From Lutjanus erythropterus (lineage: Eukaryota > Chordata > Actinopteri > Lutjaniformes > Lutjanidae): a stretch of DNA of 64,000 nt. A program made the position numbers and the translations under genes. The stretch covers positions 38,505,267 through 38,569,266 of the forward strand of contig CM034594.1 in the NCBI GenBank assembly GCA_020091685.1, given 5' to 3'. The notes below the pieces were generated by a model that was not told where the DNA came from, ran no database searches, and saw nothing but the letters and a program-made list of their open reading frames with translations. Shown here in pieces: positions 46,584 through 59,507 of the stretch; position 1 is the stretch's first letter, and the number at the start of each line of letters is the position of its first letter.

Positions 46584-47348
46584 GATTCACAAGGTGTTAT
46601 GGGCATCAAAGGGGAAAAAGTTATTAGTGACACCTCTGTGCTATCTAAGAGACGGTAACAGACAAACTCACAGTATATATAGTGGTATATGTCACCCTGA
46701 AAAACAGATTAAAAATTAACTTCACAGAGTAGGGGCCTGCATGCACAGGGGGTGTTTCCATGCGTTTAGAAGGGGATAGATAAGTTAAGCGACCACAAGC
46801 AACTATCTACAGAAAAACTTATCTTTTAGATCTATGATTGTGAGCCGTGACAGCTGTTTTGTCTGTGTAAGGTGTAAAAGACAAAAAGTGACAGTGATTA
46901 TTAGTAGGGCGAACACATTCACACCATTTCAACCCTTCTGTACAGGCACTTGATGTAGCAGTGGGAAGACTGTGGCTTAATCACTGGTTATCAAAGTGTG
47001 ACAAAGATGTCTGCATGTCTCAAGATGTTTAACCCCAGAAGCAGCAAAGGGCAATCTGTATAAATAACAAAGATAAAGGGCCTTGTGAAAAGGTCATGTG
47101 GGTGTAACTTATGAAAAACAATGAGGCGATTCCTACGAACAAACACAAGTAGCTGAAATGTAGACGAACCGGCTCGTCTTCCTATTGTGTGTCTGTGTGT
47201 TTGAAAGAAAATGTGACAAGGTTTTGAAGGAGACAGCTATGATTGATGTTTTATTTCTTGAGGCAAACCTGACTTTGTATTTAATTACCCAGACAGTTAA
47301 TGGATGCGGAAAAATACGTTCAAAGTCAAATGATCCTCCTTGATACTC

Positions 47349-47373
47349 AAAAAAAAAAAAAAAAAAAAAAAAA
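47349..47373. repeat. Poly(A) run
   Basis: Twenty-five consecutive A residues. Confidence 0.9.
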
Positions 47374-48244
47374 GCATGAGAAAAACAGGTCGTGGTCTGG
47401 AAGGTCCCCCCCGATCAGCAGGATAAATCTGGGTGGGGAAAGTTAAAGGCAGCACGCGACTCATTCTCACCACTGAGGTTCTCAGCCTCAGAGAAGTCAG
47501 CAGCGTTTCTGGATGTTGCTGATAATCACAGTGCGTTGTGGAGTCTTAACCTGCATTTGTAGATGCAGCGACAAACTGTGTTCACTGACAACGGTTTTCC
47601 AAAGTGTTCCAGAGCCCATAATCATTTGGGTTTTTAATACAGCTTTTGATGCAGGTGTTCAATGTTAGTTTTCAACCTTGTGCCGTTAATGATACTATGA
47701 ACTGTAGATGTTGAAATCCCTTAATTCCTTGCAGTTTGTGCTGAGAAATGTTCTTAAAGCTGTGAACCTTGCCCTACCTGTGAATGACTGAGCCTTTTGA
47801 GAATGACCCTTTAATTCCCTATTATGATACTAACACCTGTTACCAATTCACTGTTTGCCTTTCAGGCTCTTTTCATGGCCCTTTTTTGAAATGTGTTGTG
47901 GGCATCAGAATCAGAATGACTACATGTTTACAAAAAACATTTAAGATCTTGTCTTTCTACTATATTCAGTCTAATACAAGTTGAAAAGTACTTGCATATC
48001 ATTGCATTATGTTGCAATTTATTTAGTATTTACACAAATTGGGTTTTAATATTAGTTTTAAAATAAAAAATTGTAATAAGAAGGCATGTCTACATGGGTG
48101 GGATCGTAGGTTGTGAGACATGACATGAGACCTGCTCAGGGATTGGACAAAGTCGGGGTTTAGGGTTGAAGAATGGGTCAAAGAGTTTGATATAAATACA
48201 GAACTAAGTTAACTGGGAATGAGACCGTACATAGAGACATACCA

Positions 48245-48590
48245 CCTTCCAGTAGAAAGAAAGTGAATTCTAAATTCTACCACTGAAAAAAAAAATAGTT
48301 CTTACATGAAACTGCTCACAACAGTGGTCTGTGAATTAACTTGAACAACCAGGTCATCATTTTCAGAAAGAGAAACTGGTTTTAAATTTCTCAAATGTAT
48401 TTTTTAGGGCTTAGACCACCATAAGCTGAGTGACATTTAGTCCCATTCTTTTGGAGAGGAGGCAGTCATCTCTACAGCGGGTATCTCCAAAACACTGCAC
48501 CTCTCACCAAAACAACCCAGATGGATAAATAGCACTACCAGCCAGGGGAAAAATATGTATTGTGAATTTTGGTGTGAACTGTTCCTTTAA
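48245..48590. mobile_element. TTAA-family element, left-truncated
   Basis: AGAAAGAAAGTGAATTC, CACAACAGTGGTCTGTG and terminus GTGTGAACTGTTCCTTTAA match the family at 37842-38331. Confidence 0.75.
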
Positions 48591-49108
48591 AATGGGCTGT
48601 TGACAATTTAGAAATGTTAAAGGGATCATTTCCTCAGACGTATACCAGAGCAGCATAGGCATATATTACAGTGAAGTGCGCCGTATAAATCAGGTTTATT
48701 ATCATTGTTAAACTAATGATGACACTGACAGCTCTGATCATAAATGTCTAATTTACTCTGGTTGTTTCACTGGCGCATCCATCAGAGGTCATATTGTGCA
48801 CATTATATTAAATATCTTTAAAGCCTTCCCATGCGTGCAAAGGAATCTGCAGCTCACAGGACAGATTTTTATGTTATTGTTTTTCTTAGCAGATCCTCAG
48901 ATCCTTTGAACATTCATAAAAAATAAAACTTGGCTACCAGCAGGAGCTTTTGTGCAGTCATGCCAAGCATCATAAAATACTGTTGCAAGGCTGTAATTAT
49001 TTCTCCTGAACTGACCTGAACAGAGCGGCTGGGTGTGTTGACAGTCGAAGTTACAGTCAGTGATTGGAAGAAACATTAAAATTAAAAATAGCAACCAATA
49101 GTCAGACC

Positions 49109-49660
49109 TTAAAGGGGCAGTTCACCCCAAAATCAAAAATGCATATTTTGATGACCAGGATAATCCACAGACCTTGTTGTGAGCTGTTTCATATATAGAT
49201 TTCTATATGGATTCTACTGCAAAAAGAAAGTAGTTCCCGTAGATTCTACCATGGAAAGAAAGGCCTTGGTGGCTCAGCAGCAGCCATGACTCTGATGCCC
49301 TTTGCTGCACGCCTTCCCCAAACTCTCTACCCCATATCCTGTCTCTCTTGAGCTGTCTGGTCAAATAAAGGCCCCAAAATTAATCTTTAAAAAAATCATC
49401 TAAAAAAAGAAAATAGTTCCTACATGAAACTGCTCACAACATGGTTTGTGCATCTAAAGTATCTGGCTTGTGATTTCTGGAAAGAGACACTGCTGTTTCA
49501 TTTTTTAATTTCTTTTTTTTTTTCACCCTTTGAGCACCAGAAGCCGAGCACCAGCAAGTTCCATTTTATTGAAGAGAAAGCAGACTGATCTACAGCTGAT
49601 GTCCAGGGCTCTAGACCTATAAATAGCACTACAAGTAAGAGGAAAAATATGTATTTTATA
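49109..49660. mobile_element. TTAA-family element interrupted by a SINE
   Basis: Starts TTAAAGGGGCAGTTCACCCC, continues to CTACCATGGAAAGAAA, is interrupted at about 49262-49390, then resumes at TAGTTCCTACATGAAACTGC. The right end is degraded. Confidence 0.75.
49262..49390 (+). mobile_element. Short SINE-like insertion
   Basis: GCCTTGGTGGCTCAGCAGC to CCTGTCTCTCTTGAGCTGTC and CAAATAAAGGCCCCAAAATT with an A-rich tail. This is a common teleost SINE-type sequence, here inserted in a TTAA-family element. Confidence 0.65.
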
Positions 49661-49900
49661 AATATTTATAAATTACAACAAGAATTCTTTTTTGCAGCAT
49701 AGCTGTTGGAGTTGTCTTTTTTTTTGGTTTTCTTATGTTTTTGTTTGTGTGGTTGGTTGGTTGCAATTTTGGGTGTCAACTGAGTAAATAAAATACAACA
49801 GTGAAATAAGTATTCTGATCTCATACTTAACATTAAGCAAAATTAGCAATTCTAAAGTGTAAAAAAACCTCAACAAATGGTCTATGATCAAACATTTTTT

Positions 49901-50486
49901 TTAGTTTAATCCACCCCAGAATCAAAAATACATATTTTTCCTCAAGATCTCTTTCCTCCAGATCTCAGCTGCAGATGTCTGCCCTATGTCTAATATAATG
50001 GGACTAAATGGAACTCAGCTTGTAGTGGTCAAAGAGACAAAGAAAAAATGCATTTGAAAAATTCAAAACCAGTTTCTCTTTACAAAAATCATGACCTGGT
50101 TCCTCAGGATTAACCAAAAATCTTGACGTGAGAAGCTTCATGTAGGAACTACTTTCTCTCTCTTAGAAAGAAAGAAGTTCCAGGAAATTCTTAAGTAGTT
50201 CCAGTCGACTCTACCGCAGAAAGAAAGTAGTTTCTACACAAAACTGCTCACATCTGTAGATTATCTTCACTAGTCGGGTTGTGAGTTTTGAATTTTCCAG
50301 ATGCATTTTTTGGTGCCTTGAACAACACAGGCTGAGTGCCATTTAGCTCCATTATATTGGAGAAAAAGCAGACATCTTTAGGGCTGAAAACTTTGCAACT
50401 CAAACAAAAACTATCTAGATGGATAAACAGAACTAGAGGCCAAGGGAAACACGTATTTTTGAGTTTGGGGTGAACTGTGCCTTTAA
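49901..50486. mobile_element. TTAA-family element
   Basis: CCACCCCAGAATCAAAAATA to TTGAGTTTGGGGTGAACTG and CCTTTAA. The centre carries two AAGAAAG-AGTTCC hairpin units. Confidence 0.75.
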
Positions 50487-51604
50487 CAGCAGGGCCCCAC
50501 TGTCCACTTCTTTAGTTGATGCAACAAAGTGACATTTCAAGCACAACTGCTCTTCAGACTCACTTTCATTTGCTCACATTCAGCTCAGCACCGGCCCTCT
50601 TTTGGTTTGTATGTGCACCTTAGTAAAACTTACCCAGTGATGAGGAAGTCCCATAATGAGAAAATACCTACAACTACTTGTAGACGCCCTGTACTCCCAA
50701 TGTTTACTTAAAAGCATCAGAAGTAAAAGTGAAAACATTCCTACTTTCACCTGTTTCCATGCACACAATATAATGGTTTTGTGCCTTATTCTGAAAAAGA
50801 CAATATTCCCACTAAGCTGTTTCCATGGCTAATGAAAATGAATATTCCTGGTTACAAGCAGACGTATATAATCCAATTACGGGTGCTTCTGTGGGTCAAA
50901 ATAGGATTTTTTAAAAAAAGTTTTACAGAGTTGACAGACTTGTTTGACTGTACAAACACAGCCTCCCTTTTTCATTCATTTAATCACCTTCTTGAAAAGG
51001 TCAGCACTGCGATATTTGTGCATATCCAAAAACCTGTCGATATCAAATCTTTAAAGTAATATTTTAAAATAAGGTTGTTTCTCCCTTCGACCAGAAATCT
51101 AGGATTTTCTTTTGTGCACACATCTCTACCCCAGTTAGATTGTTTGCAGCATAGAGCTGACTGCAACTAAACAAGAGGCCAAACTGCAGTAAAAAAAAAC
51201 CAACTCAGACACATATTCTGAATTTGCTGTTTACATGTCCAAAGAATGCTCCTAAAACCTGACTAATACCAACACACCCCACATGTATGAATGTAAATAT
51301 GCTCCAATCACAATAAGGCCTAATTCAGAATATCCAAATGAATATGCTGTTTACATTACTCTGTCTCAGTCTGAGCATTGCCATATTCTGAATAGTGGTG
51401 GAAAATTCAGTGTGCATGTAAACATAGCCACTGTGTTTTCCAGCTAATCCAGCGGGGTTTTTAATATGCAAAACAGTTCATTTAGCTTAAGAAGTGAATT
51501 TTCTCAACCCATATAGAAACACTTTCTCTTTCATAATAATCACACATTGGGATACATAGTTTTCACCCAACAGGAATGGTATGAAAAATTGGCATATGAA
51601 AAGT

Positions 51605-51720
51605 AGCAAGTACCTAAAGCTCCCAGACAAATGTAGTAAAGTAAAAAGTACAGTATTTGTATATAGTAACATAGAACGGAGAACTTCAAGTAAAAGTATC
51701 ACATTTGCACCTGGTTATAT
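51605..51720 (-). mobile_element. Interspersed repeat of the 'GTACTTGTACTTTTA' family
   Basis: AAAAGTAGCAAGTACCTAAAG with TAAAGTAAAAAGTACAGTAT and TCAAGTAAAAGTATCACATT, a diverged copy about 400 bases before the slc46a1 start codon. Confidence 0.5.
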
Positions 51721-51839
51721 TGCACCACTAAGTCTGAACTGTCCAGTTGATGTGGCTTAGTTTTTTTACTTTGAGAAAAAAAAACATGTAGCTCTAGTTC
51801 ACCTCTTCGTCCAGAAGGGGTCGCTAAGTTCACGCTTTA

Positions 51840-52124
51840 ACACGCACCAGTGGCGCTTCCTTGATATTGCTGAGCTGACGACTTGGAGCTGGTAGATAAG
51901 TTACCTAGAAGCTGGGCTCATTTCTCTCAACAGAAACACCAGCAGTGTAAACTAACTAGCGTTAGCATGATTGGCTAGTTAGCTGAGGTCAGCTAGCTAC
52001 AGCGTTGCAGAAAGGAGTAGCTAGAGAGCGAGTTAGTAGTTCGTGTCTCTCTTGTGTTCATGTGCCAGCCAGTAAGCTAACGTTAACACAGTTACTCTAG
52101 TGTTTACAGTTGGGTCTGTTCGAC
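51840..52124 (+). promoter_or_regulatory. slc46a1: Probable slc46a1 promoter and 5' UTR region
   Basis: Sequence turns less AT-rich toward the start codon and contains GCTAGCTA-rich motifs. No TATA box is evident. The transcription start cannot be placed from sequence. Confidence 0.3.
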
Positions 52125-55100
52125 ATGGACGAGCCGGACACCGCAGCGATTCTACCCGGCGACGCGCTCGCTGCAACTGACGACGAACTGTCGAACAACG
52201 GCTCGGGTGACCACAAACAGGAGGCTGATGTAGCGACCGGCCGCCCCGTGCGACCACCGTATACATGCCCGCTGCCGGTGTCCGTGGAGCCGGTGATGTT
52301 CCTGTCCATGTTCTCTCTCGCCCTGCAGGCGCCTCTGGCCACACAGTATCTGTGGGACCGCATCAGCGAGGACGTCGGTTACAACGGCTCCAAGAGGTCG
52401 GAGTGCAGCAACGCCTCCGTGCCCCCCGACCCTCTGCAGAAGGTGGTCAGCCACTTCTCACAGTTACTATTACAGCATATTTAACCTTTTTCCAGTGGCT
52501 CATAACCTACTCGACGTCTTATAACAGTTACTCAAATTGAAAATACTCTGTCAGTTAGCTAGCTAAGTGCCTTGCTCAAAAGCGCCTCCATCACAGTAGC
52601 GAACAACCACCAACTCAATGATGAACTGAGCAGCAGTTCAAGGGTTCTGCTGGTTACTGAGCAGGCTGGTGTCAGGTGTGGGTCAACTATCGGGGGCAAC
52701 AAGAAGCCTCATTGCAATTCATTTGGGAAAGTCTGAAGTTACGGAATTACACTTACAAACACTATCAACGTGAGACTGGAGGCTGAATTTTATTCCAGTA
52801 ATAAAGTTAAAACAGATATCTAAATGGTTGCAATAGCAATGATAGAGATAGAAAGTTAATGTAAGTAAATATATACGTTAAAACATTTGCTTACTTTATA
52901 TTACATCGTCAAGTACTTGTAGAGAATGTGTGAAAACATGCAACAGCACAGCAGGAAAAGCAACATAATGGGTAATGGTAAGCTTAATGTAAATATGTAA
53001 GTCACTACACATGCAACACAAAAGATACATGCAACTCACAGGTGAAAAGCAACACATAATCAACACAAATCAAAAAAATAAGGCCACAATTAAAGATACT
53101 GATGCAGGTAGAGATGTTTTATCTTATTTTTTTCCTTCCACATACAAGTAGAAGTTCTGTAGTCCAAAGCTAACTTAAGTATAAGTGTGTGAATATTTGA
53201 AAAGTTAACTTAAAAGGTGTAATAAATTACATGGTATTGGATCTATACATGGACTCGCTCGAACTCAGAGAGGCAGAATCATCTGTGGCTAAAATGCAGG
53301 TGCATAGATAAACAAGATCTACAATTCTTTTTGAGCACCCAGGGGAAAATACCTTAAAGTCATCACAGCATTTAACCCAGAAACAGTTTCCATAAAGAGG
53401 AACAGCAGTCACAAGTTGAAACTAAGCACCATGGATGATGAACGTGCAGATAGATCAGCAGTTTTCAGTTCTGTTTACTAGGACTCAGAGAGAGAAAATT
53501 ACACCCAGAATGTGCGGTCAGTGTTAATGGGAGGGGATCAAGCAGTAACAATTTGAATCCCTTGAAACTTCATCCTGTTTGCTGACATGTGAGGTTAACC
53601 TGGTTACACTCTTCACTGTTTCTCTTTGCAGGAGGTGGAAACATTGACAGCCCACTGGAACCTGTACATCAGTCTTGGGGGCTTTTCTGTCGGCCTGTTG
53701 GTGGTGCCTCTCCTGGGCTCGTGGAGTGACCTCGCTGGTCGCAGACCAGTCCTTATCCTCCCCAACCTGGGCATGGCCCTCCAAGCAGTGGTTTACCTAG
53801 TGGTGATGTACCTGAAACTGCCTGTGGTCTACTTCCTAGTGGGCAGGCTACTTAGCGGCCTTTCAGGTGACTTCAACGCCATCCTGGCTGGCTGCTTTTC
53901 ATACGTGGCTGATACCAGTGACAGAAAGTCCCGCACTTTCAAGGTGGCGATCTTGGAGGCTTGTCTGGGCCTTTCAGGGATGTTAGCCAGCATCATCGGA
54001 GGGCAGTGGCGGCGGGCACAAGGGTAAGAAACGTGTGTTGTTGCACAGTCACTGTATCTGTCCTTAAAAGTGCTGAGTTGAATGTGGAGTCTCTTTCCCT
54101 GGTCGTCATATTTCCAATGCTTCCAGTGCAAGTTTTTTTGGCAGTTGCACGTGTAGGTGTCCAGCAGTTGAAAATATCGATGGCCAAAATGTCCAGTGGG
54201 AAATTTGTCAAAAAGACCACACAAAATATCTAAAATAAAAATAGCATATTTAAATATAAGTGCATTACTTGTGATTCTTTTCTATTCAGTATTGAAGTTT
54301 GCTGCATGTCGAGCATAGAGCTGACTTTAACAGTGACATACAAGAATGGCATTAATGGCACGTCTGGCCAAGTGGCACTATCCACAGTACCGAAAGGAGT
54401 ATTGGGGAATTTAATTCTGGTCATTTAAATTGTGATCACATGCCCTATGTCAGTACGCCTTTTTTTCTTTTCTCTAAGTGAGGAAATAGAATATTTGCAG
54501 TTCACATAATCTGTTTTGTTTAGTGCTAAAGATCAAATAATTTCTAAAGCATGTGGCCTCGAGCAGATGGAGCATAGTTTTTGCTCTGAGTGGTGTCTTT
54601 CTCCAGCTGTTGTGTGCTAAGTTATTGTTGACTAATGTATGTAAGCTTGTTCATGCATACAAGCATGTGTCATAGGCGTGCTCCAGTAAATAAATTTCAC
54701 CCCAAAATCAAAAATGGATATTTTTCCCTGTAGTACTGTTTGTCCATCTAGTGTTTTTTTCTGGTGTGAGTTGTAGAGTTTTGCAGATAGCCACTGTAGA
54801 CATGCCTTCTCTCAATAATGGTGGGATTAAATGGCACATGGATTGTGGTACTCAGAAAACACAAAAAATATATTTGAAAAATTCAAAACCAGTGTCCCTT
54901 TCCAAATATCACAACCTGGTTACTCTAGATAATCCACATACCTTGTTGCGAGCAGTCTCATGTAGGAAAAACTTTCTTCCTAGTAGAAGAAAAAGCAGTG
55001 CTGTAGATTCTACTGCCAAAAGAAAGTAGTTCCTCACAACAAGGTCTGTGGATTTTCTTGAGTAATGGTTATGATTTTTTGTAAACACACTGGTTTTGAA

Positions 55101-58100
55101 TTTGCCATGTAGTCCCATTATACTGGAGAGTAGACAGACAGAAAACTGTCCCTTTAGACAAATAGCACTACACCTCTGTTATTATAAGGCTATATAAAAC
55201 ATGTTTGGTAGTTGTTCTAGGTGGCTGGAGTTCTGCAGTACTAATGGCTGTATTGACCATCATAAAGTCTCGCATAAACTCTGCAGTCTACTTTCTTACA
55301 CACCTGTGATTGTCCAGCGTCCCATCATGGGCTAAATTTTCTAAAGCCTGACAACAGAGCCAAGATGAGCAGCACAAGTCTAGTTTTCTCCCAGACTACT
55401 TGAGTTACATCATACTAAAAGGTTTTGATGGAACTTTTGCCCAATGATGCCAAAAATAAACTGCCTACAGCAGCTTTAACACCAGGGCACTTCTACATTG
55501 GTAATCATTGTCATTCATGTTTACGTCTGTGTTTAGGTACATCAACCCATTCTGGCTGGTCCTGGCCACCAACTTGGCTTCGGCTCTGTACGCTTACCTC
55601 TTTGTCCGTGAGTCTGTCCTGCCGGACCCGAGTGCCAAGCTCCTCACGTCTCGCCACCATAAAGCTGTCTGGCACCTCTTCTCGACAGGCGGCAGCACTA
55701 GTGAGGGGAGTGGAAGATTTCACAGATGTAAGCTGTGGCTTTACATGCTGTGTTTCTTTGTGGTGGTGACCGTACACATGGGCTGCAGGGAGTTGTATGT
55801 GTTGTTTGTGCTGAGCTCGCCGCTGTGCTGGGGGTCGGACCTCATTGGCTACGGATCAGCGGCTCTGCACCTGGCCTACCTCACCAGTCTGCTGGGGCTG
55901 AAGATCATGCAGCTCTGTCTGGCGGACTCCTGGGTGGCTCTCGTGGGTCTGGCCTCCAACATCACAGGGCTGTTGGTCTTCTCTGTAGCTGACACCACCC
56001 AGCTCATGTTCACAGGTGAGAGAATCTGAATCCAGTTGGTGACATGTGACTGTTTTTCAAATTATTTTGGTCGTTGAAACCAGAGCTGCAGTGATCAGTT
56101 ATGAATTGCCAGCTATTTTGATATATTTTGATTAATCTTTTTTTAAATGAAAAAAGTCAAAACTCTCTGATTTCAGCTTCTTAAATGTGATTATTTTCTG
56201 GTTTCTTTACTCCTCTATGAAAATAAACTGAATATCTTTGGGTTGAGTACAAGGCAAGATGTTTGAGGACTTCATCTTGGGTTTTGGAAAACACTGATTG
56301 ACATTTTTCACCATTTTATGGCCCAATTAAATTTGATTCATTCAGAAAATAATTGACAGATAAATCGACAAATAATCTTTAGTTGCAGCCCTTATTGAAC
56401 ATATGGTTTTACATCTAGAAGGTTTTTTATTCAAAAACAAAAGTAAAGTCAGGACTAGGGCTATCACAATATCAGATTTTCATTACATGATTATTGTGGA
56501 CCAAAGAACTCAATAATGATATTATTGTGATATCCATTAAAAAAAAATGGGGGGAAAACCAATATTAATAACGATGCTCAGTCAGATCTATCTTGAACCT
56601 TGTTTATTGTGTGTTTTGTCTCCTTCTTGGCGAATGAATTACATTCAAAATATGAGGGAGGGAGATGGAGAGAGAGTCTGTAACCAAAACTCTTCAAAAG
56701 TGCTAACAGTTGGGGGAGGGATACAAAGAATTTAAAGACACTAAAATGATTTAAGAGCATACAGTATGTTTAAGACATATTAGATTATTTGCACAATATT
56801 ATAACAGGGATTATTAACATTAATATCAATATTTGATTTTTTAAGAATCACAGTATATCACAACACCCCTAGTCAGAACAATACAAGTGAGATCCCTTTA
56901 AGCTCTTATTACTCCACTATTAAGCACGGGAATCAGTATTTATTAACCTGTTTTGGCCTTTATAAAGCATGATGAAATGTCTGACCAGCTAAAATCATTT
57001 CCCTGGATTATCCCTTAGAGTAAGATTGAAAGTGTATCCGTTTAATGACATCACACTAAAATTTAATATGCCTTTTGCTTTCATTATCCTCCTGTCTTTG
57101 TGCTTTCCCAGCACTACTGCAAGGCCTTGGATCCAGACACTTGCCTGATAATCTCACTTTACCATTCAAATGCCGTCACGCTGTCACAGCTCAGCATGTG
57201 ACAGACTGAACAGGTTGTGTATGTCGGCTACCAGGCAATAAAGAACTCAGTACGTTCACTGCGGGAATCATTAACATTAACCACAAAAGTTCAACCATGC
57301 ATTGTAGGGAGGATGTCAGAGATTGTAAAGTAGTTGCACAATGATCTATGGACCATTTTAAGACAGAACAAATGCAAATAAAAAATGGATTTTAAATATT
57401 AGTTATGTGTTAATGTGGTTTCACTGTTTATTTGTCTGTCTCCAGGTTATGGTCTGAGTTTCCTCTTCATGGCTACAACACCTGTGCTCAGGTCAAAACT
57501 GTCCAAGTTGGTGGACCCATCAGAACAAGGTCAGTCACTGAACTAATGTTGACACAATACTAGAATTTTTTAACTTCTGCACAATACTAGTATAAAAAAA
57601 TTGATATCTCTTTAAATACCACAGCAAAAAGAGAAGAAGTCCTACAAAGTGATGATAATTGTTTCTTTATTTTTGTACTGATACAGAAAAACTCACTGAA
57701 CACTGTGGTTTTGTTTTGTTGCAAACCAAAGTTCGGCAGGACAATAAAGACTCAACTAAACTGACGTCTTGATCATTTTCTTTTTTTTTTATAGCTTCGG
57801 TGGTTTCTGTAAGACTGAATGTTTTAAGAGATTATATCATTTTAAACACATGGTCTCAAAAAGTGTCAAAGTAGCAAAACTTTGGACAACCTTACACTGA
57901 ACATGTACAGATACTACCTTATATTTAAGCAGATAATTTTACTGCAGCACATATTGCAATGGTGTAAAGTTGTGAGGATCGTATTGAGAAAACATATATA
58001 GTTTTCTTGTCCTTGTGTAATTGCACCACATGGTCAGGACACATCTGAAAATGAGAGCCTGCTCAGTCTGTCAGCTGTGGACAGTTTAAACGAGTCAGTG

Positions 58101-58546
58101 AATTTGAATTCATTCGATCAGTATCACAATGCCACTGTGCAGTTTAATTTGAAGCACACGTCCTTGTGTCATGAGGGACGGCTCGTGCCCCGCAGGTTGT
58201 GTACATCATTGTGTGTTTGTGTGTTCTCACAGGTGCCCTGTTTGCCTCTGTTGCCTGCGTGGAGAGTTTATGTTTTCTGGTGGGCAGCAGCTTCTTCAAC
58301 GCCCTCTACCCAGCCACACTGCACTTCATGAAGGGCTTCCCCTTCCTGTTCGCTGCCATCATCCTCCTCATCCCCGCTGGAATAATTGGGTGAGTTTGCT
58401 CGTGCGTCAGTTGCCTAATTGACATCATCAACCAGCACACTACAACTTATTTTATTATATATTATAAATCATTAACAATTGTTGATGTTTGTCTTTGTAG
58501 GACCCTGCAGTGTTTAGACCAGAGGAGAGACTCTACAGCATCCTGA
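52125..58546 (+). CDS. slc46a1: Proton-coupled folate transporter, SLC46 family member 1
   Basis: Major-facilitator H+/folate symporter of the plasma membrane, responsible for intestinal folate uptake in mammals. Six coding exons: 52125-52442, 53632-54023, 55537-56015, 57446-57529, 58233-58389 and 58501-58546. They sum to 1476 bases (491 aa plus TGA) and all phases close. Human PCFT is 459 aa. Residues known as functional in human align with a constant offset of 30: D139 and R143 (human D109, R113) in SDLAGRR, G177/R178, D186 in SGDF, and E215. Also kept are the TVH histidine, PLCW cysteine with its partner C94, both first-loop glycosylation sites (N87, N96) and KGFPF. The 84-base fourth exon equals human exon 3. 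Start: ATG with G at -3 and +4; about 30 extra N-terminal residues, acidic, relative to human. One additional intron (54024-55536) splits the large human second exon. Confidence 0.95.
54694..55172. mobile_element. TTAA-family element in slc46a1 intron 2
   Basis: CACCCCAAAATCAAAAATGG, TTGTCCATCTAGTGTTTTT, AGATAATCCACATACCTTGT and CTGTCCCTTTAGAC follow the family order. Confidence 0.75.
55300..55485 (+). mobile_element. Interspersed repeat, second copy of the 13595 family
   Basis: CACACCTGTGATTGTCCAGC, TCTAAAGCCTGACAACAGAG, AAAATAAACTGCCTACAGCA and GCTTTAA. Ends about 50 bases before the slc46a1 exon at 55537. Confidence 0.65.
56075..56400 (+). mobile_element. Interspersed repeat, second copy of the 26795 family
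   Basis: AGCTGCAGTGATCAGTTATG, AAACTGAATATCTTTGGGTT, GATGTTTGAGGACTTCATC and AGTTGCAGCCCTT; in slc46a1 intron 3. Confidence 0.7.
56453..56874. mobile_element. Inverted-repeat element in slc46a1 intron 3
   Basis: Left end ACTAGGGCTATCACAATATC and right end GTATATCACAACACCCCTAGT are imperfect inverse copies about 420 bases apart, a MITE-like arrangement. Interior is AT-rich and non-coding. Confidence 0.6.
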
Positions 58547-59501
58547 CCTGAAGAGAAAGTTCTTCCTGGTGTCAGTCCATGAGGTGAGCAGCTCTGACAG
58601 AGACGTCCATCATGTCTATCTGTGATGCTGGGAGAGACTTTTTGATCTTAACACAGTGACGGAGCAGCTGACTGTTGTTAGCTGACGGGATTATTCCAAC
58701 TATTTACACCAAAGTGTTGGAGACCAAAGGACAATCAAGAAATCGAGAGACTCAAACAGTGGAGTAAAGGCTGAGGCTCGGTCAAGTCTTAGCACAATCT
58801 TCTGTTAACGAACAAGAGTTAGTACGTGTTTTTATTTTGCGACTAAATACATTTTCAGTACAGTACAATAAGTGCCAAAGAATGTTCCTCACATTTCAGT
58901 TTTGAATGTATTTATGTCAGTAGCCCTAATGGCACACCACACCACAGTTTCTAACCATGAGTGGAAAGTCCCAAACTCCTCAGTTAATGACATTAAGCGT
59001 TGGTGCAGCAACATCATGTGTTTTCAGAGGGTCATTTTAGCAACATATGAATCACCTGACATGGTGTGGTTCGTAATTACAGTAGTAATCGATAAGTGAG
59101 ACACCTCTGACACTGTCTTACAGACAGATTCTGGAAATACCTACACTCCATTGCTATTAATTGCTGCACAGTGATAACATTTCTCAACCAATATCCTGTC
59201 AATTAATTTTAACAACAGAATGAGCAGGACAAAACTATACTGATAACGTAATGTTGTGTATCAGTTTTCTTTTTGTATGTGTTTTATACTGTTAAAAGTA
59301 ATTTGTGAGTTGTCATAGTATGTATGACTCTCAGCAAAAGCTTTCTTTTTTTAACTATTTGTTTCCTTTTAATGAAACTCTGACCATGTAAAATGCTGCT
59401 ATTCTTTGATTTGTGTACACAAGAAACAACCAGGCCAGTGATTTCTTAACATAAAGGGCATTCAGGCGAGGAGATGTGACCTCGCTTGTAGTTTCTCAGA
59501 A

Positions 59502-59507
59502 AATAAA
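59502..59507 (+). other. slc46a1: Candidate slc46a1 polyadenylation signal
   Basis: First AATAAA after the stop codon on this strand, giving a 3' UTR of roughly 1 kb. Usage is inferred. Confidence 0.45.

Larger units (their letters stand above)
46584..52124. other. Divergent intergenic region between slc13a2 and slc46a1
   Basis: The two genes are head to head, so this 5.5 kb must hold both promoters. It contains three TTAA-family elements (48245-48590, 49109-49660, 49901-50486), a nested SINE, a 25-base A run at 47349-47373 and a repeat-family fragment at 51605-51720. No coding exon was found. Confidence 0.65.

Noticed and set aside
52097..52540. Several overlapping open frames on both strands at the slc46a1 first exon
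   Set aside because: Shadows of the GC-rich first coding exon. Only the frame from 52125 matches the transporter and splices in phase.
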